64,000 nt of DNA, taken from assembly GCA_918797485.1 (NCBI GenBank), contig CAKKNE010000002.1, forward strand, positions 3,190,501 to 3,254,500, in the 5' to 3' direction. Below, in pieces: positions 38,090-47,301 of this stretch. The stretch is from Pelagomonas calceolata. Taxonomy: Eukaryota; Sar; Pelagophyceae; Pelagomonadales; Pelagomonadaceae. The notes beneath the pieces are model-generated. The model saw only the letters and a program-made list of their open reading frames with translations. It ran no database searches and was not told the DNA's origin. The stretch's first letter is position 1. Each line of letters opens with the position of its first letter. The position numbers and the translations under genes are program-made.

Positions 38090-38731
38090 CTAGACCGTCA
38101 GGTACTCGCGCTCGACGCCCTCGGCGTTGATGCAGACGAGGCGCACGATGCCGCCCGAGGAGCCGTCCCGCGCCATCGCGCGCTTGATCGCCTCGGCGAC
38201 GAACGCCTTGCACTCGGCGAGCGACATGCCCGGCTTGAACTCGTGGTCGACGTGGCCGTAGATGTACGTGCTGCCGGACCCGCCGATGGCGAAGGGCGCC
38301 TTGAGGCACGTCCCGCCGAGGGGAATGACGTACACGGACCCACCGTCGACCTCGTCGTAGCCCGCGACGATGACGCCGGCGAGCAGCTGCTCCTTGTTCG
38401 TATAACAAATACGCTTCGCTAATGAAGCTGCTGTCTTTACGAGTGGCGGGGCTCCGACCTCGATCGCGTGCGACGCGAGGTAGTGTCGCACGTAATCAGA
38501 GACCGCTTGCGTGTCCGCCGCGCTGCCGCTTCTACACATGAAGATCTTGTCGTGCAACGCGCTGACCTTGTCCGAGACGCGGTTCGCGATGTACGTACCG
38601 GTGCTGACTCGAGAGTCGGCGCCCATGACGACGCCGCCGGCGTAGCTCACGGCCATGATCGTCGTGCCCGTGCTCACCTCGCCGTCCCGTAGTTGGGCGC
38701 CGGCGTAGGCGTCGGGGGGCGTGGGGTCCAT
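38090..38731 (-). CDS. PSMB6: 20S proteasome subunit beta1 (caspase-like site)
   Basis: 213 residues. A 22-residue propeptide ends G|TTIMAV, so Thr23 becomes the N-terminal nucleophile. The catalytic Asp (GADSR) and Lys (RVSDKVS) follow. [20 protein letters not shown], then [20 protein letters not shown], are beta1 signatures. [20 protein letters not shown] covers the conserved Ser-Gly-Ser region. It is full length. In the eukaryotic core particle beta1 cleaves after acidic residues. It shares a divergent promoter with the gene at 39238. Confidence 0.93.
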   Translation of the reverse strand: MDPTPPDAYAGAQLRDGEVSTGTTIMAVSYAGGVVMGADSRVSTGTYIANRVSDKVSALHDKIFMCRSGSAADTQAVSDYVRHYLASHAIEVGAPPLVKTAASLAKRICYTNKEQLLAGVIVAGYDEVDGGSVYVIPLGGTCLKAPFAIGGSGSTYIYGHVDHEFKPGMSLAECKAFVAEAIKRAMARDGSSGGIVRLVCINAEGVEREYLTV

Positions 38732-38913
38732 GGTTTGGTGTGCTTCCGCGCGTCGCCGCGGCGGTCGAGCAGGGCTCTACTGCGATGCCAAATGCGAGGG
38801 CGCGCGCTCAAATGATGCAGCGCGCGGTTGTGAAAATGAAATAGTGCTGCTGAGTGTGGCAAATTTGTCCCTGCCGCTAAAGCGGTACTACGCCGCGCGG
38901 CGCGAGTCGATTA

Positions 38914-38935
38914 GCTAGCGACCTAAGACACTAGT
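38914..38935 (-). promoter_or_regulatory. Dyad promoter element, 16-bp class (PSMB6 / 39.2-kb gene divergent promoter)
   Basis: GCTAGCGACCT then AAGACACTAGT. CTAG cores at 38915 and 38931. It lies 183 bp from the proteasome start and 303 bp from the plus start. The rest of 38732-39237 shows no gene. Confidence 0.75.
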
Positions 38936-39237
38936 ACCGGACGTGCCAGGTGTATACGGTCCTCGGATACCGTGCTTGTGCTCCAAGACGATTCTTGATG
39001 AGCGCAAACACAGACTCGAAACTTCGAGATTTTGTGGCACGTCGGTCGGCTTGCCATAGGTTGCTATTGCGCTGCCAAAAACGGTTGTGTACGTTCGTCG
39101 GTAACTGCAGAAAGCTGTCTCAAGGTCGTCAATAGCTTCTGCGGCACCGATAGCTCGAGCGAGCAACTCTGCGGCGAGTGCCAATAATTGCTCTCTGAAG
39201 CTTTTTTTGTATCGCGACGCGCTTGCGACAGAGAGAC

Positions 39238-41604
39238 ATGAAACTAATCCTCGCCCTCGCGCTGAGCGCCGCGGCCGCCACGCCGGCGCTGCGCGGCGCC
39301 GAGCCGCGCCGCCGCCTCGAGGCGCTCGAGCTCCTCGGCGCCGAGGAGTCCGCTAAAGTAGAAGCCGAGCAGGAGGCGGCGCGCGCGGCGGCGCTCGCCG
39401 AGGCCATGGCCCAGCTCAAGGAGGCCCAGGACATGATGGCCAAGGCCGAGGCGCTCAAGGCCGCGGCCGCGACGGCCGAGGCGGCGCCCGAGGCGCCCAA
39501 GGAGCCCGCGGCCGCCGAGGCGCCGGCCGAGGAGCGCGTCGCCGTCGCGGCGCCCGCGGCGCCCGCGGCCGGCGACTGGGAGGCCCAGTACAAGGCCCTG
39601 GAGGCGGCCAAGGCGGCCAGCGAGGCCGCGGCGGCGCCCGCCGAGCCGGCCGAGGAGCCGGCCGAGGAGCCGGCCGCCGAGCCATCTGAGCCGGCCGCCG
39701 AGGCCGCCGCTGAGCCGGCCGCTGAGCCGTCTGATGCCGCCGCCGAGCCCGCCGCTGAGGCCGCCCCTGAGGCATCCGAGGCCAAGCCGGCAGAAGAGCC
39801 GGCGGCCGAGCCCGCCGCCGAGGACCCGCCCGCCGAAGCGTCCGCCACTGCGACGGCCGAGGCGACGGAGCCCACGACGACGGAGCGCATCGCCACGGAC
39901 GTGGCCGAGCTCGCCGCGGGCGGCGGCGACCCGGCCGTCGCCGCCGAGGCCGCGGCGCTCGTGCAGAAGCTCCAGGCCGAGCTCAAGGAGGAGTCCGCGC
40001 TGCTGGCCGCGCTGGCGGCGAAGCTCGACGCTATGAGGGGAGACGCGCCGGCCGCCAAGGCGGAGACCGAGCCCGCGACTACCGAGCCCGCTACTACCGA
40101 GCCCGCGACGACGACGACGACGGCCGAAAAAGCGCTCACGGTCGCCACCTGGAACATCGCGGCCATCAACAACAACCCCTTCGAGTACTGGATCCACTCG
40201 GAAGACGAGGCCTACAACAAGTTGATGAGTGACGTCCAGGCCTTCATCAGTGAACCGGGCGACAAGGACGTGCGAGTCAAAGAGGTCTTCACGGACGCCA
40301 TGTGGGACGAGCTCAAGGAGAAGATGAAGGGCGCGGGCTGGGCCGGCGTCGACGATGTGGACGACCTGTGGCAGGACGACTACCGAAGACGCAAGATCGT
40401 CTCGGGCTTCCTGAAGGACGCCGAGCTCGGCTCTAAAAGACTCGCGTCGATGCCGGACCGCGTCACGAACACGATTCGAAGCGTCGACGGCAAGAAGATG
40501 CGCCCGACGGTCATCAACTGCTACGAGCAGGAGTTTTCGTCGCTCCAAGACTGGTGGACGCAGTGGAAGACGTTCATCTTCGAGACCGAAGTCACGACTA
40601 AAAGTGGAGAGGCCCCGAAGCCCGTCTACGGCCTGCTCCAGCCGATCAAGCGCTCCAAGTATCCCGCTATTAGTATGGCGGAAGAAGCCGTATCCTTACC
40701 TTTACAGACGTTGGCCGGCGCCATCTTCGACGCTATCTTAGTGCACATGATGCAGAATGTCGCGGCGGACACGTGGCAGCCTCTCAGAACGCAGCTCTGC
40801 GAGGCCCTCAACCGCAAGAAGGACTCGCGGACGCTGGATATCCTCGACCAGAAATACTCAGACGCTGATATAGTCTTCGTCCAGGAGGCCGCTTCGTCCT
40901 TCGTCGAGGCCGCGAAAGCGCACGCGTTGGGCGAGCGCTACTCTATCATCGCGCCGGCTTCCTTGGATCCGAAGCGCGACCAGAACTCGTTAGTGCTCGT
41001 CAAGAAGGGCTTCGGTTCTTTCGAGGAGGTCGACGTGCTGTCTTCGCTAAGTGATGCTCCGGTCGCCGCCGGCGATTTGCTGGTGGTGCAGAACGACGAG
41101 TACGTCCTCGCGTCTTTTCATGGAGACACGAACGGTCTGGCCACGATCCCCATCACGGACGCCGTGCTCGGCAAGGTAGGCGACAAGACGCTGATCTTCG
41201 GCTTGGACGCCAACACCTACGAGGCGAAGCGCGACGGCTACCAGAACGCGGAAGAGTACCAGGCGCACATCGTCGAGAAGGGGTTGGCCTCGCAGCGAGG
41301 TAGTACCAAGGACATGGACCCGAAGCTCTACACGACCTTCAACGCTAGGACGTACCTCCAGCCGCAGCTCAACAAGGCCGTATCGTACGAAGAGCGCTTC
41401 ACGAACGTGAACGTGGACCGCAACCCCAAGGACTTCGTGCTCTTTTCTACGTCGTTGGAGCTCGTCTCCACCAGCCGGGACAACACGGCCAAAACGTCGT
41501 CGTCGTCGGGCGAGCCCAAGTACGACAACGAGAAGATGTTCCCAACCCTCAAGTTCCCCTCGGACCACGCGATCACGAAGGTGGTCCTGAAGGCGAAGAA
41601 CTAG
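39238..41604 (+). CDS. Secreted endonuclease/exonuclease/phosphatase-fold protein with long Ala/Glu-rich N-terminus
   Basis: 788 residues from the ATG at 39238, which begins the signal peptide MKLILALALSAAAATPALRG. The frame opens five codons earlier. Residues 20-300 are coiled and Ala/Pro/Glu low complexity, resembling the 32.3-kb gene product. From about 303 the EEP fold appears: LTVATWNIAAINNNPFEYW, DADIVFVQEAASSF (the catalytic Glu in QEA), LIFGLDANTYEA (D-x-N) and FPSDHAITKVVLKA (S-D-H). The four hallmark motifs of Mg-dependent EEP phosphodiesterases are present. The large insert between the first and second motifs (about 210 residues) is unusual. The secreted location suggests an extracellular or vacuolar nuclease or phosphatase. 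The substrate is unknown. Confidence 0.78.
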   Translation: MKLILALALSAAAATPALRGAEPRRRLEALELLGAEESAKVEAEQEAARAAALAEAMAQLKEAQDMMAKAEALKAAAATAEAAPEAPKEPAAAEAPAEERVAVAAPAAPAAGDWEAQYKALEAAKAASEAAAAPAEPAEEPAEEPAAEPSEPAAEAAAEPAAEPSDAAAEPAAEAAPEASEAKPAEEPAAEPAAEDPPAEASATATAEATEPTTTERIATDVAELAAGGGDPAVAAEAAALVQKLQAELKEESALLAALAAKLDAMRGDAPAAKAETEPATTEPATTEPATTTTTAEKALTVATWNIAAINNNPFEYWIHSEDEAYNKLMSDVQAFISEPGDKDVRVKEVFTDAMWDELKEKMKGAGWAGVDDVDDLWQDDYRRRKIVSGFLKDAELGSKRLASMPDRVTNTIRSVDGKKMRPTVINCYEQEFSSLQDWWTQWKTFIFETEVTTKSGEAPKPVYGLLQPIKRSKYPAISMAEEAVSLPLQTLAGAIFDAILVHMMQNVAADTWQPLRTQLCEALNRKKDSRTLDILDQKYSDADIVFVQEAASSFVEAAKAHALGERYSIIAPASLDPKRDQNSLVLVKKGFGSFEEVDVLSSLSDAPVAAGDLLVVQNDEYVLASFHGDTNGLATIPITDAVLGKVGDKTLIFGLDANTYEAKRDGYQNAEEYQAHIVEKGLASQRGSTKDMDPKLYTTFNARTYLQPQLNKAVSYEERFTNVNVDRNPKDFVLFSTSLELVSTSRDNTAKTSSSSGEPKYDNEKMFPTLKFPSDHAITKVVLKAKN

Positions 41605-41733
41605 GTTTGGCGCGGCCGGTGCGGGGCCGCGACCGTATGGAAGGAGACGGCGTGGGCGTGCTGACGGCGGGTGTCCTCGGCGGCGGCGACGTCGCCTCAT
41701 TAGGTGTGCCCTCCCCTGTGTAACTTGATGATA

Positions 41734-42528
41734 TTACTTCTTCTTCTTAGAAGACCTCTTCTTCGCGAGCTTGGAATGCGCCGGCGTCTCCTTGCCCGCC
41801 TTCTTTTTGAGGACTGCTCGGCGCTTTCCCTCGGCCTTCGCCGACGGTTCCGCCTTGCGCTTCGCCCCCTTCTTTACGACGGCCTCGAGCCCCTTCTTGT
41901 CGAGCGCGGGCTTGACAGAAAGCTGCGCGCCGCCTGGCAACTGCTTCTTGTGGAGCTTTTGTGCTGATGTAGAGACGACGCTACCTTCCCGCAATTCGAC
42001 GTAGGCGCTCGCGGCCTTGCCCGGCGCGCCGACGGCCCGCACCTTCGTGACCGCGCCCTCGCCGAGCGTCGCCTCGGCGAGCTTTGTGAGCTCCCGCCGG
42101 TCGAGGTCGCCGTTAAAAGCTCGCACGAACAACGTCGGCGGGCCGCCGCCGCCCTGTTGCAGCTCCTTCTTCTTCGCCTTGGCGCGCTCGCGCTGGCGCT
42201 GCCTTCGAGCTTTACACTTGGCCTGCTTGTCCGCGGGTGCCGCCGCGCCAGGCTCCTGCTTTGCTTTCGGCGGCGGCGCGGCGGCGGCCGCGTCCTCGTC
42301 CTCCGAGTCCGCGTTGGCGTCGGCGCCGGCCCCGAACCCGTGCGAGCGCTCGAAGCGCGACACCTCCCGCGCGAGCGCGCCGGACGAATCCGAGCACGCG
42401 CTGCCCGCGTCGCTCCATTCGTCGTCGCCGACGAACGCGTTGATGGCCGCGAGGTCCGCGGGCGACAGCGAGTCGTCGTCGCTCTCCGAGGCCGACGACG
42501 ACGCGTCGCTGTCGCTGGACGACGACAT
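41734..42528 (-). CDS. Basic nuclear protein with RRM-like domain
   Basis: 264 residues from the ATG at 42528 (the frame is open to 42678 without protein-like sequence). An acidic Ser/Asp N-terminus (SSSSDSDASSSASESDDDSL) is followed by a Lys/Arg-rich linker, an RRM-like beta-alpha-beta unit (PTLFVRAFNGDLDRRELTKL, then GEGAVTKVRAVGAPGKAASA-YVEL), and a very basic C-terminus ending AKKRSSKKKK. The composition suggests a nucleolar or ribosome-biogenesis RNA-binding protein. RNP1 is degenerate. It converges with the EEP gene. Confidence 0.6.
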   Translation of the reverse strand: MSSSSDSDASSSASESDDDSLSPADLAAINAFVGDDEWSDAGSACSDSSGALAREVSRFERSHGFGAGADANADSEDEDAAAAAPPPKAKQEPGAAAPADKQAKCKARRQRQRERAKAKKKELQQGGGGPPTLFVRAFNGDLDRRELTKLAEATLGEGAVTKVRAVGAPGKAASAYVELREGSVVSTSAQKLHKKQLPGGAQLSVKPALDKKGLEAVVKKGAKRKAEPSAKAEGKRRAVLKKKAGKETPAHSKLAKKRSSKKKK

Positions 42529-42769
42529 GTTTCTGCGTCGGCGCGGCACTCGCGCTTGCTTACAACTTGCCCACAAGTGGGAGAGCACTGCTCTCGCAGC
42601 GGCGGTGTGCGAACTGTGTCGCTGTCCGGTCTTACGCGTGCTGGTGAGCTCGCACCCTCTCTGCAGCTCTCGTGACAAGCTGTGTCCGTGCGTACTGTTT
42701 GCGTTCGGCAGGCACAGCAGCAGGAGCAGCGTGCAGTTTTGTGTCGCCCAGAGATTGCCTGATCAGTCA

Positions 42770-42790
42770 CGCTAGCGTGCCGAACTGACT
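42770..42790 (-). promoter_or_regulatory. Half dyad element (RRM gene / METTL1 divergent promoter)
   Basis: GCTAGCGTGCC retains one full arm. The second arm reads ACTGACTCGG and lacks CTAG. It lies 242 bp and 99 bp from the divergent starts. The gap 42529-42888 is otherwise empty. Confidence 0.4.
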
Positions 42791-42888
42791 CGGTCGCTGG
42801 CTCGCAGGACTGCTCAAAACAATCTGCGAACCGACGCGCAGCGGTACGTACGTACACCCTGCAGTGCTGTGGAGAGTGCAGCCTAACA

Positions 42889-43665
42889 ATGGAGACTCCT
42901 CCCCCGCCGCCGACCGACGAGCAGGCCGCGGACTACCCGCAGAAGCGCTTCTTCCGCAGCCGGGCCCACTGCAACCCGTTAAGTCACAACGACGCCGCGC
43001 CCTACCCTCAAAAACCATCGGCGCTCGACTGGGCGAGCCTCTACCCGAGACGCGACGCCAGCAACGGTTCAAACATCGCATTCCTGGACGTGGGCTGCGG
43101 GTTTGGCGGTTTGGCGGTGGCGTTATCGACCTTAGCGCCGACGAAGCTCACGCTAGCTTTGGAGATCCGACCGAAAGTCGCCGAGTTCGTCAGAAGACGC
43201 ATCGAAAGTCTGAGGAGGCAGCACCCCGGTTCCTATGAGAACGTGGCCTGTTTGAGATATAACGCCATGCTCCACTTGCCAAATTTACTGCCAAAATCAT
43301 CCCTCGAGAAGATCTTTTTTTGCTTCCCCGACCCGCACTTCAAGGCGAAGAACCACCGCCGACGGATTGTGTCAGAACCGCTACTCGCGGAGTACGCCTA
43401 CGTCCTCAAGGAAGGTGGTCTCTTGTACGCCATAACAGATGTTGAGGAGCTACATAAGTGGCACGTGGCCAAGCTGGACTCTCATAAATGTTTTGAGAAG
43501 GTCGATCTGCGTGACGACGATCCTTATGTGAATGCCATCACCCAGGAAACGGAGGAGGGGAAGAAGGTCACGCGCCAGGGCGGCCACATGAAGGACGGGA
43601 GCAAGTACGCTGCCGTTTATAAACGTGTCCGCTTCGAGGGGGCCGTGGAGCTGTGGCCCGAGTAA
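42889..43665 (+). CDS. METTL1: tRNA (guanine-N7)-methyltransferase
   Basis: 258 residues. The N-terminus matches METTL1/Trm8 (KRFFRSRAHCNPLSHNDAAP, the conserved R-x-H-x-N-P box). SAM motif I is FLDVGCGFGGLAVAL, followed by LALEIRPKVAEFVRRRI. The family signature FFCFPDPHFKAKNHRRRI is intact, and the ending EGKKVTRQGGHMKDGSKYAA matches too. It makes m7G46 in tRNA variable loops and, in eukaryotes, needs a WD40 partner (WDR4/Trm82), which is not seen in this window. It is cytosolic or nuclear, with no leader. Confidence 0.95.
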   Translation: METPPPPPTDEQAADYPQKRFFRSRAHCNPLSHNDAAPYPQKPSALDWASLYPRRDASNGSNIAFLDVGCGFGGLAVALSTLAPTKLTLALEIRPKVAEFVRRRIESLRRQHPGSYENVACLRYNAMLHLPNLLPKSSLEKIFFCFPDPHFKAKNHRRRIVSEPLLAEYAYVLKEGGLLYAITDVEELHKWHVAKLDSHKCFEKVDLRDDDPYVNAITQETEEGKKVTRQGGHMKDGSKYAAVYKRVRFEGAVELWPE

Positions 43666-43777
43666 CTTGTGAAAGCAGTGTCTTAGGCCTTTGCTGCTGT
43701 GCTCTGCACACAGATTGATCCTGACCGGGGCAGGCGGTCTGAAGCCACCAAGAGGCTGACTTTTTGAAGGGCAGCCA

Positions 43778-45133
43778 ATGGCGGCGTGGCCCAGAAACGT
43801 GGTGAAGGAGCACCGGGCTGCCGCTTGGCTGCTTTACATATTCCTGCTGAGCTTATTTATCACCTACGCCAGCGTCACTATAAACCATAATCTGCAGCGC
43901 CGAGACCACCCGGTTGTGGTGGAAGACGTCGTAGAGGAGGCGTGGACGCTACCGGACATCGTCGTGTGCCTCATTTACACCGATGGATTATTCGAGTTGG
44001 GAAGGTATGCTTGTGGTGATTATAATATATTTGATGATGACGATGGCAATTATCAATGGTGCGACGCCTCCGCTTACCTGGTGGGGGGCAACGTCACTGC
44101 CCGCGATGATCCACACGTCTGCGTTCACTTCGAGACATCCACGCTCGGACAGCGATCGCGAGGCGATCAAACATTGCTGGAATTTACATGGAAAGAGCAC
44201 GACCCTTTTCGACTAGTCGACTGGGATCCAAAATGGTCACAGTTGCGCGAGGCAGCTGTGATTCTGCGCGGTGGTGGAGGAGATATGGGAGAGTACCTGC
44301 GAACCCTTTTCTCAAGCGGTGGCTTTATGGCCGACGAACTTTATTATCTTCCCATATCTACGGCTTCCGACGATGTAGGTTTCTCAAACGACATGAACCC
44401 TGAGAAGGAGGTCCATCGGCGGCTTGGACATCCCTACAAGCTTCCGCCGCCACCGACACAAGACGAGGCCAGCTTTCGGGCGACTTTTACCACGAGTCCT
44501 TTGGTGAATTACCAAGGGAATAATAGTAACATGCAATTCGAGAGCTGTTATGGAAGCGACGAAAAAGGAGGCTCAGCATTCTCGGTGCCGAACGCCCACG
44601 GCTGTCCGGGGCATCCCGTTCCATGGTTGGCTGACTACCTTAAGTTCTATCCCGACTACGTGACCGTGGGCTACTTTCAGCTCTACATTGACATACACTC
44701 ATTAAAAACACGTTACTACATCGAGCAAGACCCCATGGAGCCCCTGAAGCTCTGGGGCATACTGGCGGGCACATTCACTCAGGTCGGCATGCTCTTCGGG
44801 CTATGCTTCATCGGCAAGGCGCACCTCCGCGCACGCTTTTCGAGGAAGGCGGCCGAGGCGGTCGGTGAACGATCGTCGAGGCTCGGCGCGCGCCTGTCGT
44901 CGACGCCCGCGGTCACGCGGCTGCGCACGCGGTCGGCGAGCCTCGGTGCGCGCCTGACGCGATCTCTTCCGGGTTCGAAAGCATCGAGATCGGAGGACAG
45001 CGATGCCGACGCGAGCGCCGCCGTCGAGCTCGGGGAGGTCACGAACCCAGTGTCGTCGCCGGAGCCACTCGGCAGGGGCGAACCGGAGGGCATTGATGTT
45101 TTCGCACCACCTCGCGCGTCAGGACTGCTATAA
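43778..45133 (+). CDS. Two-transmembrane protein with DEG/ENaC-like topology, unknown
   Basis: 451 residues. A short N-terminus is followed by TM1 (about 17-35, AWLLYIFLLSLFITYASV), a ~310-residue extracellular-type region with several Cys and N-x-S/T sites (GNVTARDD, NNSNM), TM2 (about 328-348, LWGILAGTFTQVGMLFGLCF), and a basic then acidic cytosolic tail with SRLGARL repeats. TLPDIVVC just after TM1 resembles the F-P-x-V-T-x-C motif of DEG/ENaC/ASIC channels, and the topology fits a trimeric channel of that kind. The pore G-x-S motif is not clear, so this is a suggestion only. The lower GC of its first kilobase stands out. No clear dyad element precedes it. Confidence 0.55.
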   Translation: MAAWPRNVVKEHRAAAWLLYIFLLSLFITYASVTINHNLQRRDHPVVVEDVVEEAWTLPDIVVCLIYTDGLFELGRYACGDYNIFDDDDGNYQWCDASAYLVGGNVTARDDPHVCVHFETSTLGQRSRGDQTLLEFTWKEHDPFRLVDWDPKWSQLREAAVILRGGGGDMGEYLRTLFSSGGFMADELYYLPISTASDDVGFSNDMNPEKEVHRRLGHPYKLPPPPTQDEASFRATFTTSPLVNYQGNNSNMQFESCYGSDEKGGSAFSVPNAHGCPGHPVPWLADYLKFYPDYVTVGYFQLYIDIHSLKTRYYIEQDPMEPLKLWGILAGTFTQVGMLFGLCFIGKAHLRARFSRKAAEAVGERSSRLGARLSSTPAVTRLRTRSASLGARLTRSLPGSKASRSEDSDADASAAVELGEVTNPVSSPEPLGRGEPEGIDVFAPPRASGLL

Positions 45134-45143
45134 TCACATGTAG

Positions 45144-45980
45144 TTACTTGCCCGGCGAATTCAGGAGCCCCTCGAAGAAGCTTCGCGCGTTGGACGACTC
45201 CGGCGTCGGCGCCGCCGCGGCCGCCGCGGCCGTGGGCGTCGCCGGCGCCTCGTGATCACCCGCGCGATTTGCCAGGTTCTGGAGCCACGCGTCCCGGTCC
45301 TCGATCACGGTTGGTGGCGCCGCCAGCTCCTCCACGACGCCGTCGTCGCCGTCCGGCGCGTCCAAAGCGGCCTCGCCCGGCGCGTAGAAGGCCTCGTCGC
45401 CGTCGTAGCGCGACGCCGGGGACGCCGCGCCCGTCAGCAACGCCATCAACGCCTCGCGGAGCGTCGCCCGCATCGTCGCGTCGCCCGCCTCGCGCAGCGC
45501 CGCGAGCGCGACGCCCGCGTCGCCGCAGCGCCGCCGCAGCGCGCCCAGCCGCGACCCGCCGAAGGCGATTACCAAAGTGGGCGCGCCGTCGAGCGCCGTG
45601 AGCCAGCTCTGGAAAGCGGCGGCCGGCGCGTGGCCACCGTCGACGACGACGACGGCGGCGGAGTGCGAGGCGGCGCGCAGGGCGCCTCCGACCGCGCTCT
45701 CCGGCCTCACGAGGTCCGCGGCGACGGCGGGCCGGCCCACGACTTGCCACGTCTCGGCGCCCTCGACCGCGGAGACCGCGCAGCAGCCGACCGTCGCGGA
45801 CTCCGTTGATACATCATCGCTCAGGGCCGCGCGCGCCAGCTCGACGAGCCGCGTCGTCGCCGCGCAGATGACGACGCGACGCGGCGGCGGCGGTTGGGGG
45901 GCGGCGCAGAGCTCGTCCCAGAGCGCTGCGACGGGCGCCGTCTCGGTTTGCGGCGGTGGCGGCGCGACGGCGGCGGCCAT
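45144..45980 (-). CDS. Unrecognised protein with Rossmann-like/GTPase-like core
   Basis: 278 residues. It alternates predicted strands and helices: RRVVICAATTRLVELARAAL, HSAAVVVVDGGHAPAAAFQS, then APTLVIAFGGSRLGALRRRC, with a disordered acidic and Ala-rich tail ending NARSFFEGLLNSPGK. The pattern (buried VVVVD, W-L-x-x-L, LVIAFGG, R-x-x-C-x-D-x-G-V) vaguely recalls the pseudo-GTPase fold of alpha/gamma-adaptin-binding protein p34 (AAGAB), but no diagnostic motif is present, so I do not assign it. Its stop is 10 bp from that of the converging gene. Confidence 0.6.
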   Translation of the reverse strand: MAAAVAPPPPQTETAPVAALWDELCAAPQPPPPRRVVICAATTRLVELARAALSDDVSTESATVGCCAVSAVEGAETWQVVGRPAVAADLVRPESAVGGALRAASHSAAVVVVDGGHAPAAAFQSWLTALDGAPTLVIAFGGSRLGALRRRCGDAGVALAALREAGDATMRATLREALMALLTGAASPASRYDGDEAFYAPGEAALDAPDGDDGVVEELAAPPTVIEDRDAWLQNLANRAGDHEAPATPTAAAAAAAPTPESSNARSFFEGLLNSPGK

Positions 45981-46128
45981 CGTTTATGGCTTGTATGCGT
46001 CGCTTCTCGGGGCCGCGTCCTGCGCTAGCGAGCGTATTGATGCTGTGGTTAGACAGCGACTGCGCGAGCACGATTAGCGGAGCAAAATAGCGGCAAAATG
46101 CCGAAAAAAACTGCGGCTCTACCGAATT

Positions 46129-46150
46129 GCTAGTACGTCGCAACGCTAGC
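46129..46150 (+). promoter_or_regulatory. Dyad promoter element, 16-bp class (45.1-kb / 46.2-kb divergent promoter)
   Basis: GCTAGTACGTC then GCAACGCTAGC. CTAG cores at 46130 and 46146. It lies 149 bp and 48 bp from the two starts. The core is ACGTCG rather than GTCTTAC. Confidence 0.7.
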
Positions 46151-46197
46151 TAACTGCCGTTCGTTGGTAGGTCGGGGCAGCCTAAAAAGCGTCCAAG

Positions 46198-47301
46198 ATG
46201 CTCGTCAAGGCCAGCGTGGCCCGGTCCCCGAACCAGCTCGCGCAGCACGTGCGCCAGAAGGTGCTCGTGGCCGCGGTAGCTAGGGGCGTGCCGACCATCA
46301 ATGACCTCTTAAAAAGGGCCGACGAGGACAAGTCCGGTGCTCTATCTTATAAAGAATTCTACACCACTCTGAGAAAATTACTACAATTAACAGCAGCGGC
46401 GGTGACCGACGACGCGGTGCGCCAGACCTTCAAGGTCATCGACAAAACGGGCGACGGCGCGCTGTCGCGCGAGGAATTTGCCACCTTCCTACGGGGCAAG
46501 AACACGTCGGACGATGCTCAGTTAGTGGACTGCCTCGACGCGAAGAACAAGCTCGCGGCGCGCCAGGCGGCACTACGGAGAGAAGCGCGCCTGAAATTGC
46601 TGCGGAAACGACTACGCAAGGCCGTGCAGCTCCACGGCTCCTTCTTCGAGAACCACAGCGTGGAATGGTCCCTGGACGAGTTCTTGGACGTAGTACGCAA
46701 CACGCTAGCATTAGGCGCGCACGCCATCACGGACGCCGACGTCGAGATGGTGTTTCGCGAGCTGAGCGACGGCGACGCGCTCCACCCCGACGCCGTCGCG
46801 CGCTTCGTCAACCCCGAGAAACCAACGACGGAGAAGGAGAACGCCGCACCTCCAACACCAGCCCCGGACGCGCCGTCGCGCCTCGACGCGCTCTCGCGGC
46901 CGAAGCGCGTCCACGACAAGCCGCCTCCATCGGAAGACGCGACGCCCTGGAAGGCCACGTCCATCACGTCGCCGATCCCGCCGCTGCCCCCCTCGCCGCG
47001 GACGCCCGGCGGGACGCGGCGGTCGCGGCCACCGGCGTCGCCGGGCGGACGGGCAGACGCGCTACTCGGCGCGCGCGACGCGCTGGGTCGCGCCGCCGAG
47101 GCGCTCGCCGCGAGCGACACGGCCGCCGAGGACGACCCCGCAGAATTAGCGGTCGCCGTCGAGCAGCTGCGCCAGCTCTGCGTCCGCGTCGCCGCCGCGG
47201 CCGACGGCGTCGCGACGCTCGCCGCGACGATCAAGCGGAAGCGGGGCGCGCAGAGCCTGGCGAAGTCCGTGTCCTTCTCCGACGACGTCGTGACGCCCTA
47301 A
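46198..47301 (+). CDS. EF-hand calcium-binding protein with disordered C-terminus
   Basis: 367 residues. Two good EF-hand loops occur: DEDKSGALSYKE (about 42-53) and DKTGDGALSREE (about 82-93), both with Asp at positions 1 and 3 and Glu at 12. A basic coil (ARLKLLRKRLRKAVQLHGSF) and a weaker third hand (EWSLDEFLDVV...) follow. The rest is Pro/Ser-rich with TP and SP sites, plus TEKENAAPP, a KEN-box-like element. It could be a calcium-dependent cytoskeletal or cell-cycle regulator. The family is not recognised beyond EF-hand. Confidence 0.75.
   Translation: MLVKASVARSPNQLAQHVRQKVLVAAVARGVPTINDLLKRADEDKSGALSYKEFYTTLRKLLQLTAAAVTDDAVRQTFKVIDKTGDGALSREEFATFLRGKNTSDDAQLVDCLDAKNKLAARQAALRREARLKLLRKRLRKAVQLHGSFFENHSVEWSLDEFLDVVRNTLALGAHAITDADVEMVFRELSDGDALHPDAVARFVNPEKPTTEKENAAPPTPAPDAPSRLDALSRPKRVHDKPPPSEDATPWKATSITSPIPPLPPSPRTPGGTRRSRPPASPGGRADALLGARDALGRAAEALAASDTAAEDDPAELAVAVEQLRQLCVRVAAAADGVATLAATIKRKRGAQSLAKSVSFSDDVVTP

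Noticed and set aside
39129-40548. Two long minus-strand ORFs over the 39.2-kb gene
   Set aside because: Antisense of Ala/Glu low-complexity coding. The plus strand has a signal peptide and EEP motifs.
41047-41700. 217-aa minus ORF over the 3' part of the EEP gene
   Set aside because: Antisense shadow. The plus strand carries the catalytic D-x-N and S-D-H motifs.
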